Shown: piece after piece, positions 17,331-26,159 of the stretch
How positions within the stretch are numbered: position 1 is the first letter of the stretch
Layout of the letters: every line of letters begins with the position of its first letter
Source of the DNA: a virus
IMG/VR virus record: IMGVR_UViG_3300045996_002560
Span: 1-64,000 of that record
DNA length: 64,000 nucleotides
Direction: 5' to 3' (one strand)
Made by a program: the position numbers and the translations under genes
The notes under the pieces: model-generated
Told to the model about the DNA's origin: nothing
The model's database searches: none
The model's input: only the letters and a program-made list of their open reading frames with translations

Positions 17331-17505
17331 GAAATTTTCCGAGAGCATCAGGATCGGTGTCTTCATGACGGTCGTGTTCAGCATGATCATCGGAGGCTTC
17401 GCTCACTCCTTCGGCATCGCCATAGGAGTGTTCGGACTGGGCATTCTCGGCACCGTCCTGGGTGTAGCGTTCGCGTACAGGGACGCCTTCAATGACCCCA
17501 AATGA
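17323..17505 (+). CDS. Small membrane protein, two TM segments
   Basis: Sixty residues from a GTG overlapping the previous stop by 8 bases. Gly-rich hydrophobic segments at about 12-30 and 32-50 predict two helices. It overlaps the MazG-like gene by 14 bases. Function unknown. Confidence 0.62.
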   Translation: MDKKFSESIRIGVFMTVVFSMIIGGFAHSFGIAIGVFGLGILGTVLGVAFAYRDAFNDPK

Positions 17506-17986
17506 GTATCAAGAGGCCGCGCTGCGGACCTGTTCCACGGTCTTCAACGTCAGCGACGTGCTTGATTTCCAGATCGAGCAGATCCTGACAGAGAATATTT
17601 ACAACGGCGAGATGATCGAGGAGATTAAGAAGAACATTTTCTACGGCAAGCCTTTGAACGTGGTGACCACGCTGCCTGAACTCCCGATTGTGACATCGTT
17701 CGCCTGGGAGGAAGTGAACCAGGACGTCACTCACGGCATCCTCGGCATCGCTGGCGAGGCCAGCGAGCTGGTGCAGCACCTCTACTCGGCAATCACCACT
17801 GAGGGGCAGATCAACTCACTGGCAATCTCAAAGGAGATCGGCGACGTCCTCTGGTACATCGCCATCCTCGCCGACGCGATCGGTGTCCCTCTTGAACAGA
17901 TCATGGAGGAGAACATCGCCAAGTTGAAAGCACGATACCCTGACAAGTGGTGTATTGAACGGGCTCAGAACCACGACGGAAACTAA
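17492..17986 (+). CDS. MazG-like nucleotide pyrophosphohydrolase
   Basis: A 164-residue protein whose C-terminal half (about 75-160) is a single MazG domain: HGILGIAGEASELVQHL supplies the E-x-x-E-type metal site and KEIGDVLWYIAILAD the second acidic helix. The first 70 residues are a helical extension. MazG enzymes cleave NTPs or dNTPs to monophosphates. In phages they serve dNTP recycling or blunt host alarmone signalling. A terminator follows directly. Confidence 0.85.
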   Translation: MTPNEYQEAALRTCSTVFNVSDVLDFQIEQILTENIYNGEMIEEIKKNIFYGKPLNVVTTLPELPIVTSFAWEEVNQDVTHGILGIAGEASELVQHLYSAITTEGQINSLAISKEIGDVLWYIAILADAIGVPLEQIMEENIAKLKARYPDKWCIERAQNHDGN

Positions 17987-17990
17987 GATT

Positions 17991-18019
17991 GGGGGCTCGT
18001 AAATCGAGCCCCTTTTCTT
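17991..18019 (+). terminator. Intrinsic terminator
   Basis: GGGGCTCG and CGAGCCCC form an 8-bp stem around TAAAT, followed by TTTTCTT. It closes the ThyX-to-MazG transcription unit just before the reductase gene. Confidence 0.85.
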
Positions 18020-18054
18020 ATATGAGACGTTCCCCTCGAAAAACAGGATGACAA

Positions 18055-19674
18055 ATGACGTTCCGCACAGAACTGGCGCAGGCCATTTTTCTTCAAAAGT
18101 ATGCCCACGAGGGATGTGAGACTTGGCCTGCATTGGCGAAGACACTTGCCGAGGACGTGTGCGGCAGTCTTCTTTCTAAGAGCGTCGTGAGTGACATCGC
18201 CCGCCTCATCGAGGAGATGAAGTTTCTTCCCGGCGGTCGCTACCTGTACTACGCCGGTAGGGACATCAAGGCGTTCAACAACTGCTTCCTGTTAAACTTT
18301 GAGGACGACAGCCGGGAGGAGTGGGCCAACGTCTCCTGGCGCGCCGAAAACTGCCTGATGACCGGTGGCGGCATCGGCGTGGACTACAGCCCGCTGCGGG
18401 GTCGGGGCTCCCCCCTGAAGCGCACCGGAGGTACCGCCAGTGGGCCTGTCTCCAAGATGCGGATGATCAATGAGATCGGTCGCGAGGTGATGCAGGGCGG
18501 GTCTCGTCGCAGCGCCATCTGGGCTGGCCTGAACTGGCAGCACGCGGACATTCAAGAGTTCCTGCACTGTAAGGACTGGGATCGAATGATCATGCCTGGA
18601 ACAGGCATGAGCTTAAAGGACGCCAAGGCGATCGACTTCAACTGGCCAGCACCGTTGGATATGACCAACGTGTCCGTGGGCTACGATGACAAGTGGTTGG
18701 TAGACCCTCTCAATGAGGTGTTCCTCGAGAACGTCAGGCAGGCGCTCCGCACGGGCGAGCCCGGTATGTCCTTCAACTTCGATGACCAATCCGCGGAGAC
18801 GCTGCGCAACGCCTGCTGTGAGGTGACGAGCGCCGACGACAGCGATGTGTGCAACCTTGGCTCCCTGAACATGTCGCGGATCGAGACGTTGAAGGAGTTC
18901 CGCGACGCTGCCGAGCTGGGCACCCTGTTCCTTCTCTGTGGTACCTTGAAGGCGCACCTTCCGTACGAGAAGGTCTATGCGGTTCGCAGCCAGAACCGTC
19001 GTCTGGGCCTGGGCCTGATGGGCGTCCACGAGTGGCTCATGCAGCGCAACAAGCGCTACGTGGTCACCGACGAGTTGCACGAGTGGTTGGACGCGTACGA
19101 GACAGTCAGCAACGCCGCGGCAGCCAGGGGGGCCTACGAGCTGAGCGTGAGCCGCCCCGTCGCGGTCCGGGCCATTGCCCCCACCGGGACCATTGGGCTC
19201 CTGGCGGGCACCACAACGGGCATAGAGCCCCTCTATGCGGTCGCCTACAAGCGCCGCTATCTGAAGAACGGGACGGACTGGCATTACCAGTACGTGGTGG
19301 ATGGCACTGCCAAGGAGCTGATCGACCGGTACGATACGGACCCGGAGAAGATCGAGAGTGCGATCGACCTGGCTGCGGACCCGGAGCGACGGATCAAGTT
19401 CCAGTGGGATGTCCAGAGCTACGTCGACATGGCCATCAGCAGCACCATCAACCTCCCCGAGTGGGGTTCCCCGTTGAATAACGAGGACACGGTGTTACAT
19501 ATGGCTGAGACCCTGGCGAAGTATGCTCCTGGGCTGAGAGGGTTCACGTGTTACCCCGACGGCTCGCGCGGGGGTCAGCCGCTGGAGAGTGTGCCTTACC
19601 GGGAAGCCCTTGACTGGGAAGGCGTCGAGTTCGCAGAGCACGACAGTTGCAAGGGCGGAGTGTGCGGGATATGA
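18055..19674 (+). CDS. nrdJ: Adenosylcobalamin-dependent (class II) ribonucleotide reductase
   Basis: A 539-residue reductase. Recognisable are NCFLLNF near 80-86 (substrate-side redox Cys), GGGIGVDYSP near 103-112, GGSRRSA near 151-157, NACCEVT followed by VCNLGSLNM (the N-x-C-x-E radical-site motif) near 253-274, PTGTIG near 378-383 and the C-terminal thiol pair in CKGGVC. No small radical-generating subunit gene is nearby, so the B12-dependent class fits. It is short for the class, similar to compact phage enzymes. It reduces ribonucleotides for phage DNA synthesis. Confidence 0.88.
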   Translation: MTFRTELAQAIFLQKYAHEGCETWPALAKTLAEDVCGSLLSKSVVSDIARLIEEMKFLPGGRYLYYAGRDIKAFNNCFLLNFEDDSREEWANVSWRAENCLMTGGGIGVDYSPLRGRGSPLKRTGGTASGPVSKMRMINEIGREVMQGGSRRSAIWAGLNWQHADIQEFLHCKDWDRMIMPGTGMSLKDAKAIDFNWPAPLDMTNVSVGYDDKWLVDPLNEVFLENVRQALRTGEPGMSFNFDDQSAETLRNACCEVTSADDSDVCNLGSLNMSRIETLKEFRDAAELGTLFLLCGTLKAHLPYEKVYAVRSQNRRLGLGLMGVHEWLMQRNKRYVVTDELHEWLDAYETVSNAAAARGAYELSVSRPVAVRAIAPTGTIGLLAGTTTGIEPLYAVAYKRRYLKNGTDWHYQYVVDGTAKELIDRYDTDPEKIESAIDLAADPERRIKFQWDVQSYVDMAISSTINLPEWGSPLNNEDTVLHMAETLAKYAPGLRGFTCYPDGSRGGQPLESVPYREALDWEGVEFAEHDSCKGGVCGI

Positions 19675-19877
19675 GCGCCTTCCGGTTTCAGTACATGCGA
19701 TACATGGTCCCAGGTGAGCTGAGGTGTGACTCATTGGAAGACGCTATTGGCGCAGCATGGGCCAGCCTGGAGGACAACACAGCTTGGCCCCGTCAGATAG
19801 TGGACGAGAACGACAACGTAGTCCTCAACCACGAAGCGCTGCGCGACGCTATTCGCGCGCTTGATGAGAGGATGTAA
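19671..19877 (+). CDS. Small hypothetical protein, 68 aa
   Basis: Starts in an ATGA overlap with nrdJ. It contains DSLEDAIGAAWASLEDNTAWP and looks like a small alpha/beta protein with an acidic surface. Because it is coupled to the reductase it might assist it, but there is no motif to support a function. Confidence 0.65.
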   Translation: MSAFRFQYMRYMVPGELRCDSLEDAIGAAWASLEDNTAWPRQIVDENDNVVLNHEALRDAIRALDERM

Positions 19878-19878
19878 G

Positions 19879-19944
19879 ATGGAAAAGGACTTCGGTTACC
19901 GCAGCAAAGAGACGATCTTCCGCGACACCAACCCAGGTTTCTAG
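19879..19944 (+). CDS. Possible 21-aa peptide
   Basis: A 21-codon frame beginning one base after the previous stop, with GAGAGG just upstream. The sequence is charged, with no membrane segment. It could be a real micro-gene or chance; spacing is the only support. The 113 bases after it, up to the tRNA, are GC-rich and show no gene. Confidence 0.35.
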   Translation: MEKDFGYRSKETIFRDTNPGF

Positions 19945-20057
19945 TTTTCTCCCACACGGTAAGAGGGTTCGCCCCGCTTCCCGTCGCCCACTCAGGAGGG
20001 GCCGCTTGCGGCACCGTTAGTGACTTAGGTGGACTTTCGGCGGGCAGCCAATTTTTT

Positions 20058-20133
20058 ATCAGCGTAGCTCAATTGGCTAGAGCAGTGGTCTCCAAAACCA
20101 CCGATGAGGGTTCGAGTCCCTACGCTGGTGCCA
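20058..20133 (+). tRNA. tRNA-Trp (CCA anticodon)
   Basis: Seventy-six nucleotides fold as a complete cloverleaf. The acceptor stem is ATCAGCG/CGCTGGT, the D-stem GCTC/GAGC, the anticodon stem GTGGT/ACCAC with loop CTCCAAA giving anticodon CCA (20092-20094), and the T-loop is TTCGAGT. Discriminator G73 is the bacterial tRNA-Trp identity base, and CCA is encoded. The outermost T-stem pair is G-A, a minor defect. It marks the end of the plus-strand early block. Confidence 0.92.
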
Positions 20134-20146
20134 AACTCCCCTCTTC

Positions 20147-20362
20147 CTAGAACACCACCGCTGCGGTGATTGCCACCAATGCGGCGATCGCCGTATACAT
20201 CCACCAGTGACCAGCCGTGTAGGGGTCCACCCTACAGAACTCCACAGGAAGGTTGGTCACTGCGTGGGGTATATCCTTCCATCCCAGGCGCCCGCGGCTC
20301 TCTTCATGCCGCGTCCAAGGGTGCCGAATATCCCTGACTAACCTGTCGATATGTTCCTTCAT
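20147..20362 (-). CDS. Small protein with C-terminal membrane anchor
   Basis: Seventy-one residues with a hydrophilic N-terminal part and one hydrophobic segment at about 52-71 reaching the C-terminus. The start overlaps the tailspike stop. It is the last gene of the late minus-strand block, converging on the tRNA. A tail-anchored lysis or exclusion role is possible; nothing specific is seen. Confidence 0.62.
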   Translation of the reverse strand: MKEHIDRLVRDIRHPWTRHEESRGRLGWKDIPHAVTNLPVEFCRVDPYTAGHWWMYTAIAALVAITAAVVF

Positions 20363-22713
20363 TACTCGCGCACCAGTTGCAGCATTGCTATGACCGGCGT
20401 GCTGTCGGCTATGTTGGCGCCGCTGGCGTTGGTTGCCTTGACGGTGATGGTGTTGTCAGCCGTGACCACCGGTCGGTGGATGATCAGCCCATCGTCGGGC
20501 GCCGACAGCAGGCGCAGCTCGGCCGAGTCGACGCCTGCCTTGGCGCCGGTGATCGTCACGGTGCCGGACGCAGTGGCATCGGCGTTGACGGCGGTGAAAT
20601 CGAGGCAGGCGACGGCCTCGAACATGTGACCCCACTTCTTGAGCGCCTTGCCAGTGCTCGACGGGTCATGCAACGTCGACACCGAGACACCAAAGCTCAA
20701 GAAGAGCACGACGCCCAATGCCGCGGCAGTCGTCTCGGTATCGGTGTCGGTCGTACGATAGGAGATCGTCGTCGATGTGACGGACTGGATCACCGTTTCG
20801 CTGTCGGTATAGCCCGTGCCGTTGCAGCGAGTCTGGATACGCATGCCGACCTTGAGGCTGTGCGTGCCGATCGTCAGGGTCACCATGCCGCCCGTCTTGG
20901 CCCGATGTGTGATCGTGTAGGTGCCTGGCAGAACGGTGCCGGTCGCTTCCTTGGCGAGCGCCGAGGTGCCGGTCGTGTTGGCGACCTTGAAGGTGTGCTG
21001 ATTGATGACATGAGAGACGGTGTAGGGAGTGGCGCTCGAATAGCCCGAGTTGGTGGCGCTCGGAATGCAGAGCGGATCACCAACGCGGAAGAAATGCTTC
21101 TCCTTGGTGTAGATCGTGGCATGCGTCGTATCGCGACTGACGGCGACGATATTGAGCGCGGCCGAAGCCCAGGCCCGCACCATCTCACCTTGCGTGTTGA
21201 TCTTCTCGAAGTATACCCGACCCGAGGCGTCGGCGTCGCTGTCGCGCACCGGCACGAGACCAGAGGCGCGCACGGAGCTGGTGGTGCCGATGACGGTGGT
21301 GTCGCGCGCGTGCAGCACCTCAACAAACCAATCTTCGCAACCGCTTGGGTTGTCGATCAGCACCGCGTTCGTGGTCGTGCCCAAAACGACCGTGCCGTGA
21401 TCCGTGCCGGAAGGCAAGGTGCCGGGGCTGCTGGTGCCGCCATCGACCGCGAAGCTGAACTCGTCGTAACGGGCGGTCTCGCCGGCGAGCGTCGCCTCGT
21501 CGCTGACACTGATCGCCGTGACGGTATGGGCGCCATTATAAGCCGCTTCGGCAAAGCCGGCCACGGTCACGGTGTCACCGACCTTCAGGCCATGACCGAC
21601 GTTGTTCAATTCCTCGCTGTCGAATACATCAATTCGGGCCGTCGCGACGCCGCCAGTCTGGGCAATCTCAACGATCTTCTGTCCGCCGACAAAGCAGCTG
21701 TCGACCTGCATGTTGGTGATGCGACCTATGCCGCGGCCGCTGACGCCGACGAAGCCGCTGCGCGAGGTCAGACCGTCGAAGGTAGTGCCGCCGCCGAGCA
21801 GCGAGACCTTCTCGAAATGGACCTTCGCCGTGACTTCGAGGCAGTTGTCAAACAGGAGCGGGCGGTCCATGCACAGGGCGTGCTCGCAGTTAATCTGGAG
21901 GAAATCGCCCTGAAATGCATTTCTGACCCGTACCAGGCCCCACACACGCTGCCGCACACCGGCGCTGATGTGCCAGTTGCTGAACACGTTGCCGGTGCTG
22001 GGCGTGAGATCCATGCCATATTTGAGATGATCGTAGGCGCGGATGTTGGCGACTGTATTGCTGAAGAAGCTCGGAGTGCCGCCGGACGTATGAAAGCTGT
22101 ACATTCCACGAAAGCCGCCGATTATCAATAGATCGTCATAAATATTGAAAAAACAGCTATCTTCGCAGGTAATACATGATGCATCCGTTTCGTCCTCTTC
22201 GGAATAGGGCGCGAACTTCACTGTCAGGCCGCGAACCTCAGTGTAGCGCCCGCCCGTGCGCAGGATCGGGCCGTCGGCGTTGACCCGCTGAATGATCGAC
22301 TTGCCGCGCCCCATGCCGACGATACCGACGCGAGCATCGGTTGAACCCACGTTGCGCAGATCGATCTCGTCTTCGATCGAATAGACACCGGGGGGGATCA
22401 GGAGCGGCAACTTGGCCGCGAGCGCCTGGGCCGCAGCGGCCTGCAGCTCGCTCGTGCACTCATTGTCACCGGTGGTGTCGACCGTCGTCCAATCGAGGAT
22501 CGAGACACCCTTCTCACGGACGGCTCCCGCAATCGACCGGGCGCCTTGACCCGTGTCGGTGTCGGCGGGGAGGGTAACTGCGGCGCCAAGAGCGTCCTGA
22601 TTAACCTTCCCGCTTCCTCGTGTACGACTCTCGAAGCTGATCAGAGCGTCAGAGGGAAGGTCATCGAACTCGAGACCAGCGGTTTCTTTGTTAAGCTGCG
22701 TGAAAGTGGTCAC
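20362..22713 (-). CDS. Tailspike-like protein 1, beta-helix
   Basis: A 783-residue tail protein. Residues 1-40 (with DDLPSDALISF and RTRGSGKVN) are nearly the same as in the protein at 48666-50651 and probably form the virion anchor. From about 75 the pattern of a pectate-lyase-type right-handed beta-helix begins (TSELQAAAAQALAAKLPLLI, then VYSIEDEIDLRN and repeated short strands). The C-terminal half is rich in Thr/Ser/Val strands with VGDTVTVAGF-like and FRVGDPL repeats. Such proteins bind and often cut host polysaccharide. Start is GTG with GGAAAAC upstream, overlapping the previous stop. Confidence 0.82.
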   Translation of the reverse strand: MTTFTQLNKETAGLEFDDLPSDALISFESRTRGSGKVNQDALGAAVTLPADTDTGQGARSIAGAVREKGVSILDWTTVDTTGDNECTSELQAAAAQALAAKLPLLIPPGVYSIEDEIDLRNVGSTDARVGIVGMGRGKSIIQRVNADGPILRTGGRYTEVRGLTVKFAPYSEEDETDASCITCEDSCFFNIYDDLLIIGGFRGMYSFHTSGGTPSFFSNTVANIRAYDHLKYGMDLTPSTGNVFSNWHISAGVRQRVWGLVRVRNAFQGDFLQINCEHALCMDRPLLFDNCLEVTAKVHFEKVSLLGGGTTFDGLTSRSGFVGVSGRGIGRITNMQVDSCFVGGQKIVEIAQTGGVATARIDVFDSEELNNVGHGLKVGDTVTVAGFAEAAYNGAHTVTAISVSDEATLAGETARYDEFSFAVDGGTSSPGTLPSGTDHGTVVLGTTTNAVLIDNPSGCEDWFVEVLHARDTTVIGTTSSVRASGLVPVRDSDADASGRVYFEKINTQGEMVRAWASAALNIVAVSRDTTHATIYTKEKHFFRVGDPLCIPSATNSGYSSATPYTVSHVINQHTFKVANTTGTSALAKEATGTVLPGTYTITHRAKTGGMVTLTIGTHSLKVGMRIQTRCNGTGYTDSETVIQSVTSTTISYRTTDTDTETTAAALGVVLFLSFGVSVSTLHDPSSTGKALKKWGHMFEAVACLDFTAVNADATASGTVTITGAKAGVDSAELRLLSAPDDGLIIHRPVVTADNTITVKATNASGANIADSTPVIAMLQLVRE

Positions 22714-22991
22714 TTCGTTTCCTCTAGTATGCGCCGCACGCTGTTTAATTTATTCCGGCAATCCTCACCGGCTGCGTCCACCATAGCAAGGTGGTTCATG
22801 ACATCTGCGTCAGTGACTATCTGCGCCGACGTGGTGACCGGTCGGGCATTACACGTCAGCAGGTGCCCGCTTATCTTAGGGCTTTCCACCTGTATCCTGG
22901 TGACTATCTTCGGCTCGGGGCGCGTACAGCTGGTCAATAGCGTCACGAACAAAAGGAGCAGCAGGGCGATCTTCATTGGTTTCTCTGGCAC
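22710..22991 (-). CDS. Outer-membrane spanin lipoprotein (Rz1-like)
   Basis: Ninety-three residues. A short basic start, a hydrophobic stretch IALLLLLFVTLLTSC and a lipobox ending in Cys at about 22 predict a lipoprotein. The GTG at 22991 has GGAGG seven bases upstream and is preferred over the ATG at 22976. Its first 116 bases lie inside the spanin inner-membrane gene in another frame, the classical embedded Rz/Rz1 layout. It should disrupt the outer membrane at lysis. Confidence 0.8.
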   Translation of the reverse strand: MPEKPMKIALLLLLFVTLLTSCTRPEPKIVTRIQVESPKISGHLLTCNARPVTTSAQIVTDADVMNHLAMVDAAGEDCRNKLNSVRRILEETK

Positions 22992-23277
22992 GCTTGGTCC
23001 TCCTTGTGACCGCCGCGACTAACTCCTTCTGTCTTTCTGTTGCGTCACGAAGGCGAGTTATCTCTTCGTCCTGCTTCTTCAGGAAGCGTTGCATCGCCTC
23101 CACGGCAGTCTTGTTCGCCTCCGCTACCTCGCTGACCGTCTTGAGCCGCTCCGCCTGGAGGGTGTAGTCAGCGACCATCGAACGGATCTGGAGCTTCTGC
23201 CATCCTACTGCCACCAGAAGCAGCAGCAGGATGGCTCCGAAGAAGCCCCAACGGTTCATGAACAAGCCGGCTATCAT
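22876..23277 (-). CDS. Inner-membrane spanin (Rz-like)
   Basis: With the ATG at 23277 (ATGA overlap with the upstream stop) the protein has 133 residues. A single N-terminal membrane helix near 8-28 is followed by a long alpha-helical, coiled-coil-like periplasmic region rich in Glu, Lys and Arg. Overlap with an Rz1-like lipoprotein gene makes the spanin call solid although Rz sequences vary widely. Confidence 0.8.
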   Translation of the reverse strand: MIAGLFMNRWGFFGAILLLLLVAVGWQKLQIRSMVADYTLQAERLKTVSEVAEANKTAVEAMQRFLKKQDEEITRLRDATERQKELVAAVTRRTKRARETNEDRPAAPFVRDAIDQLYAPRAEDSHQDTGGKP

Positions 23278-26159
23278 GGCAGCCGGTACGTCTTGTCGGT
23301 GCTGCCACGTGGGGTCCAATTGTCCTTGTAACGATCAGACTCCGTCTCTAAGTACCCATAGACCGCGGTGTTCTCGTTGGAACGGTCACTTTCGTTGCCA
23401 CGCGGCCACAAGTCATGACAAAGTATATCCGTCGTCTGATTAAATCCGATTTCAAAGAAATCGAGTTCTGGTGTGTCCGCCGCGATGCTTTTAAACCACC
23501 CCCACATCCCATCAATGTACTGCGGGTAGTTCTTGCGGTCCACCTCGTCTGGCACTGTATTCTTTGGGTCGCGCTTGACGCCAGGGAACCACTCCTGAAT
23601 ACCGAACTTACAGTTAAAGCGTTTGGCGTAACCTAGATGTGACTTGGGACCATTGTTTCCGGTCGCGCCGTTATCGTTGACAGCTTCGGAGCCAATCCAG
23701 TAGGCCCAAGCTGCATCGCCGGTGCGCCCGCCGAGGCCCGCGCCCGTGCGGAAGTTCTTCTCGTGATCGTAACAGTCTGAGGTGAACCAGTCGATCGGGT
23801 TGTAGTTCCTGAGGTTGGCGCCCTCCACCGTCCAGTCAGCCGACAGAGGATGAACAGGGCAAGTAAGCCCGGGGTACGAGGACATCCAGTTGTTCATGGC
23901 GTTCCATGAAAATTCCACTCGTGGATTGTGGTTGACACCAAACCCAGTCGACGTGCGGTGTCGAATTCTTGACCCGGTGTTCAGCGTCTTGTCCATGTAG
24001 TAGGCAAGACGCTTGTACGCCTTCTTATAGTTGTTGCACTTCGCCAGAAGCTCCGCGGTCGGCGACGCCGGGGTGCCCCCGAAAGGCCAACCGGGCATGG
24101 AACGGACCGCCCAGGGGTACCCGCCCGTGTTCTCCTGCCCAAAGCAAAAAATCACCGGTGGTGCAGTAGGATGGTTGTCCATCCACGGAATGAACCAGTC
24201 GGCCATTTCGTCGATGATGTCCCGGTGGATGGCCATCCGGTTATCATCATTGTCGACCGTGATGCGATCGAACAAACCTTTTTCCTGTTCACACAACATG
24301 GCGTGAGCGTAGACACACTTGAAGCCGGCGTTCAGTGCGTCGGCGAGTAGTCCGGAACTGCTTCTCAGATTGCTCTGCGTTCTCACCCGCTCGTATTGGT
24401 CGTCCGCGGAAACACGGTCGGCGACAGGAATGTTGGGATTGGTCGCACCTTTACCCCACGCATTACCGCCGGTGTAGAGCAGGATGATGTCGGACTGACG
24501 CCCGCGGAACTCCCTGAAGCTGTTGGTCTCTCTGTTGATCGCCGGGTCCAAACCACCAAAGGTGACGCCAGAAGCCCAAGGCAGATTGCTGCGCCACGTC
24601 CGCGCGACGCCGCGGTCCGTTATCGTGAAGCTTGCCGCACCTTGCCCGGAGATGATCTCACCACCGGTCGGGCTCGACAGGGTGACGGTGACCGTGCGGG
24701 TACCATTGGTAGCCGTTCGATTGACTGTCTGAATGGTGATCTCGTTCTCAGTGTCACTCGCGGCAAAGGTCGACGTGCCTGTGATCGTCCCGGACAGATC
24801 ATTGTCCGTGTTCAGGCTGCTCACGGCGGTCCAGACGACGGAGCACGAACCGGTCAGCAAACCGGAGCGATTGATCCGGAGGGTGACTGCGCCGCCTTCA
24901 GCAACCGTCGAGGCATTCGAGGTGATGCTCATGCGCCGAACAGTGGCAGCCCCGCCTGAGTCGGTGACGGTGCAGGTTGCCGAGGCGGTCCCGATCGTGC
25001 AGTAAATTGGATCGGTAAGCGTGACGATGACGGTCTCGTTGGACTCGACTGTCTCGTCACCCTTGTAAACGAACGTGATCGTCTCGGTTGTCCGCCCGAT
25101 TGGGATGTCGACCTGACCCGTGAATACAGCGCCAGAGGCAAAGTCGGCGTCATTGCTCGTGCCGCTCTTGGTCCAGGTTGCTCGAACGAGACCGTTGCCA
25201 CCGCTCCGGGTGACAGTGAAGACGATGTTTTGAGTGCCCGACGTACCTTCAACCAATGTGGCAGGTGCCACGGAGATGGAGATGGAGTTGTTCTCCACCA
25301 CCATCGTGATCACGCCCGTATCGGTGGTCACACCGTCCGTGATCGAGTAGGTGAGCGTGACATTCCCGAGAGAAGCACCCGAGGTGTAAGTGATCTCGTT
25401 CTCGGCAGTGACAGTCGCGGTGCCTGCTGAAGGGGCTACCGTGATCGCGACGGTTATCGGCAGACTACCGCGGTAGTTGCCTGTGACGTTGTGTGTCTTC
25501 GACGTCGAAGGGGGCGTGTAGAACGTGTAGTCGAGCGCGACCACACTATCGTCCGGGGCATCGACTTCGTAGTTCAGACCGACATCCGCCTCGAACAGAC
25601 GAACGGGAATCTTGGAGAAGTTTGCGTCAGCCACGGTGGTGGCTGCATCAGTGTCGGTAACGGAATGCCCGGCGCCGTAGGTGATTTCCGAGTTGCGATC
25701 CGCACGATCTGATGAGTTAGGTGCGATGACGTTCTGGGAGGCATTGATGGTCGTGTCGGTAGCCAGCCACGGGTGCATGTCAGCGGAGCCGACATGGACA
25801 TTCATGTGGTTGCCCCCGACCTTGTTGCGCCCCGCATTCGGCCACGGCTTCCCCGTGGGGGCATCCCCGGCATTGCCCGGGAAGTTCAGGTAGTTCCTGT
25901 TCCCCTTGCTGAGGTGGATCTTGGCCTTGCCTCGGGCAGAGGTAGCAACCGGCTGGGCAGTTGCGGCAAGCTTTGCCGCCCAGTTGTTGATGATCACATG
26001 GTAGCCATCCTTGACCATGATGCCACCGATGTCGACGTTGGCGTCAGCATCATCTGGCTCGACCCACAGATTGCCATCAATGATGGCCCCATTGCCGGCG
26101 GTATCGGAAGTCTTCTCGGAACCGAACTGGTGACGCCAAATGTTCTTTGCGTTGGGCAT
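23274..26159 (-). CDS. Calx-beta/glycosidase-like tail protein, large
   Basis: A 961-residue protein. Residues 1-190 are a beta-rich region of unknown type; about 225-290 looks like a cadherin-type Ig repeat (ITYTSGASLGNVTLTYSITDG); 295-400 and 408-515 are two Calx-beta-like domains (VEGTSGTQNIVFTVTRSGG, DETVESNETVIVTL). From about 520 to the end is a TIM-barrel glycosidase-like domain. GQENTGGYPW (E676) and FGIQEWFPG (E856) occupy the acid/base and nucleophile places seen in the neighbour at 26159. It may be a GH26-like polysaccharide hydrolase on the tail. Confidence 0.68.
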   Translation of the reverse strand: MPNAKNIWRHQFGSEKTSDTAGNGAIIDGNLWVEPDDADANVDIGGIMVKDGYHVIINNWAAKLAATAQPVATSARGKAKIHLSKGNRNYLNFPGNAGDAPTGKPWPNAGRNKVGGNHMNVHVGSADMHPWLATDTTINASQNVIAPNSSDRADRNSEITYGAGHSVTDTDAATTVADANFSKIPVRLFEADVGLNYEVDAPDDSVVALDYTFYTPPSTSKTHNVTGNYRGSLPITVAITVAPSAGTATVTAENEITYTSGASLGNVTLTYSITDGVTTDTGVITMVVENNSISISVAPATLVEGTSGTQNIVFTVTRSGGNGLVRATWTKSGTSNDADFASGAVFTGQVDIPIGRTTETITFVYKGDETVESNETVIVTLTDPIYCTIGTASATCTVTDSGGAATVRRMSITSNASTVAEGGAVTLRINRSGLLTGSCSVVWTAVSSLNTDNDLSGTITGTSTFAASDTENEITIQTVNRTATNGTRTVTVTLSSPTGGEIISGQGAASFTITDRGVARTWRSNLPWASGVTFGGLDPAINRETNSFREFRGRQSDIILLYTGGNAWGKGATNPNIPVADRVSADDQYERVRTQSNLRSSSGLLADALNAGFKCVYAHAMLCEQEKGLFDRITVDNDDNRMAIHRDIIDEMADWFIPWMDNHPTAPPVIFCFGQENTGGYPWAVRSMPGWPFGGTPASPTAELLAKCNNYKKAYKRLAYYMDKTLNTGSRIRHRTSTGFGVNHNPRVEFSWNAMNNWMSSYPGLTCPVHPLSADWTVEGANLRNYNPIDWFTSDCYDHEKNFRTGAGLGGRTGDAAWAYWIGSEAVNDNGATGNNGPKSHLGYAKRFNCKFGIQEWFPGVKRDPKNTVPDEVDRKNYPQYIDGMWGWFKSIAADTPELDFFEIGFNQTTDILCHDLWPRGNESDRSNENTAVYGYLETESDRYKDNWTPRGSTDKTYRLP

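Noticed and set aside
19945-20057. Additional RNA gene between the reductase group and tRNA-Trp
   Set aside because: The region is GC-rich with only short stems (for example GCCG/CGGC); I could not build a tRNA cloverleaf or a convincing terminator.
20377-22131. 584-codon plus-strand frame opposite tailspike 1
   Set aside because: The minus frame shows the shared tailspike anchor and beta-helix pattern and has ribosome-binding site and operon overlaps. The plus frame has no motif and no proper start region.
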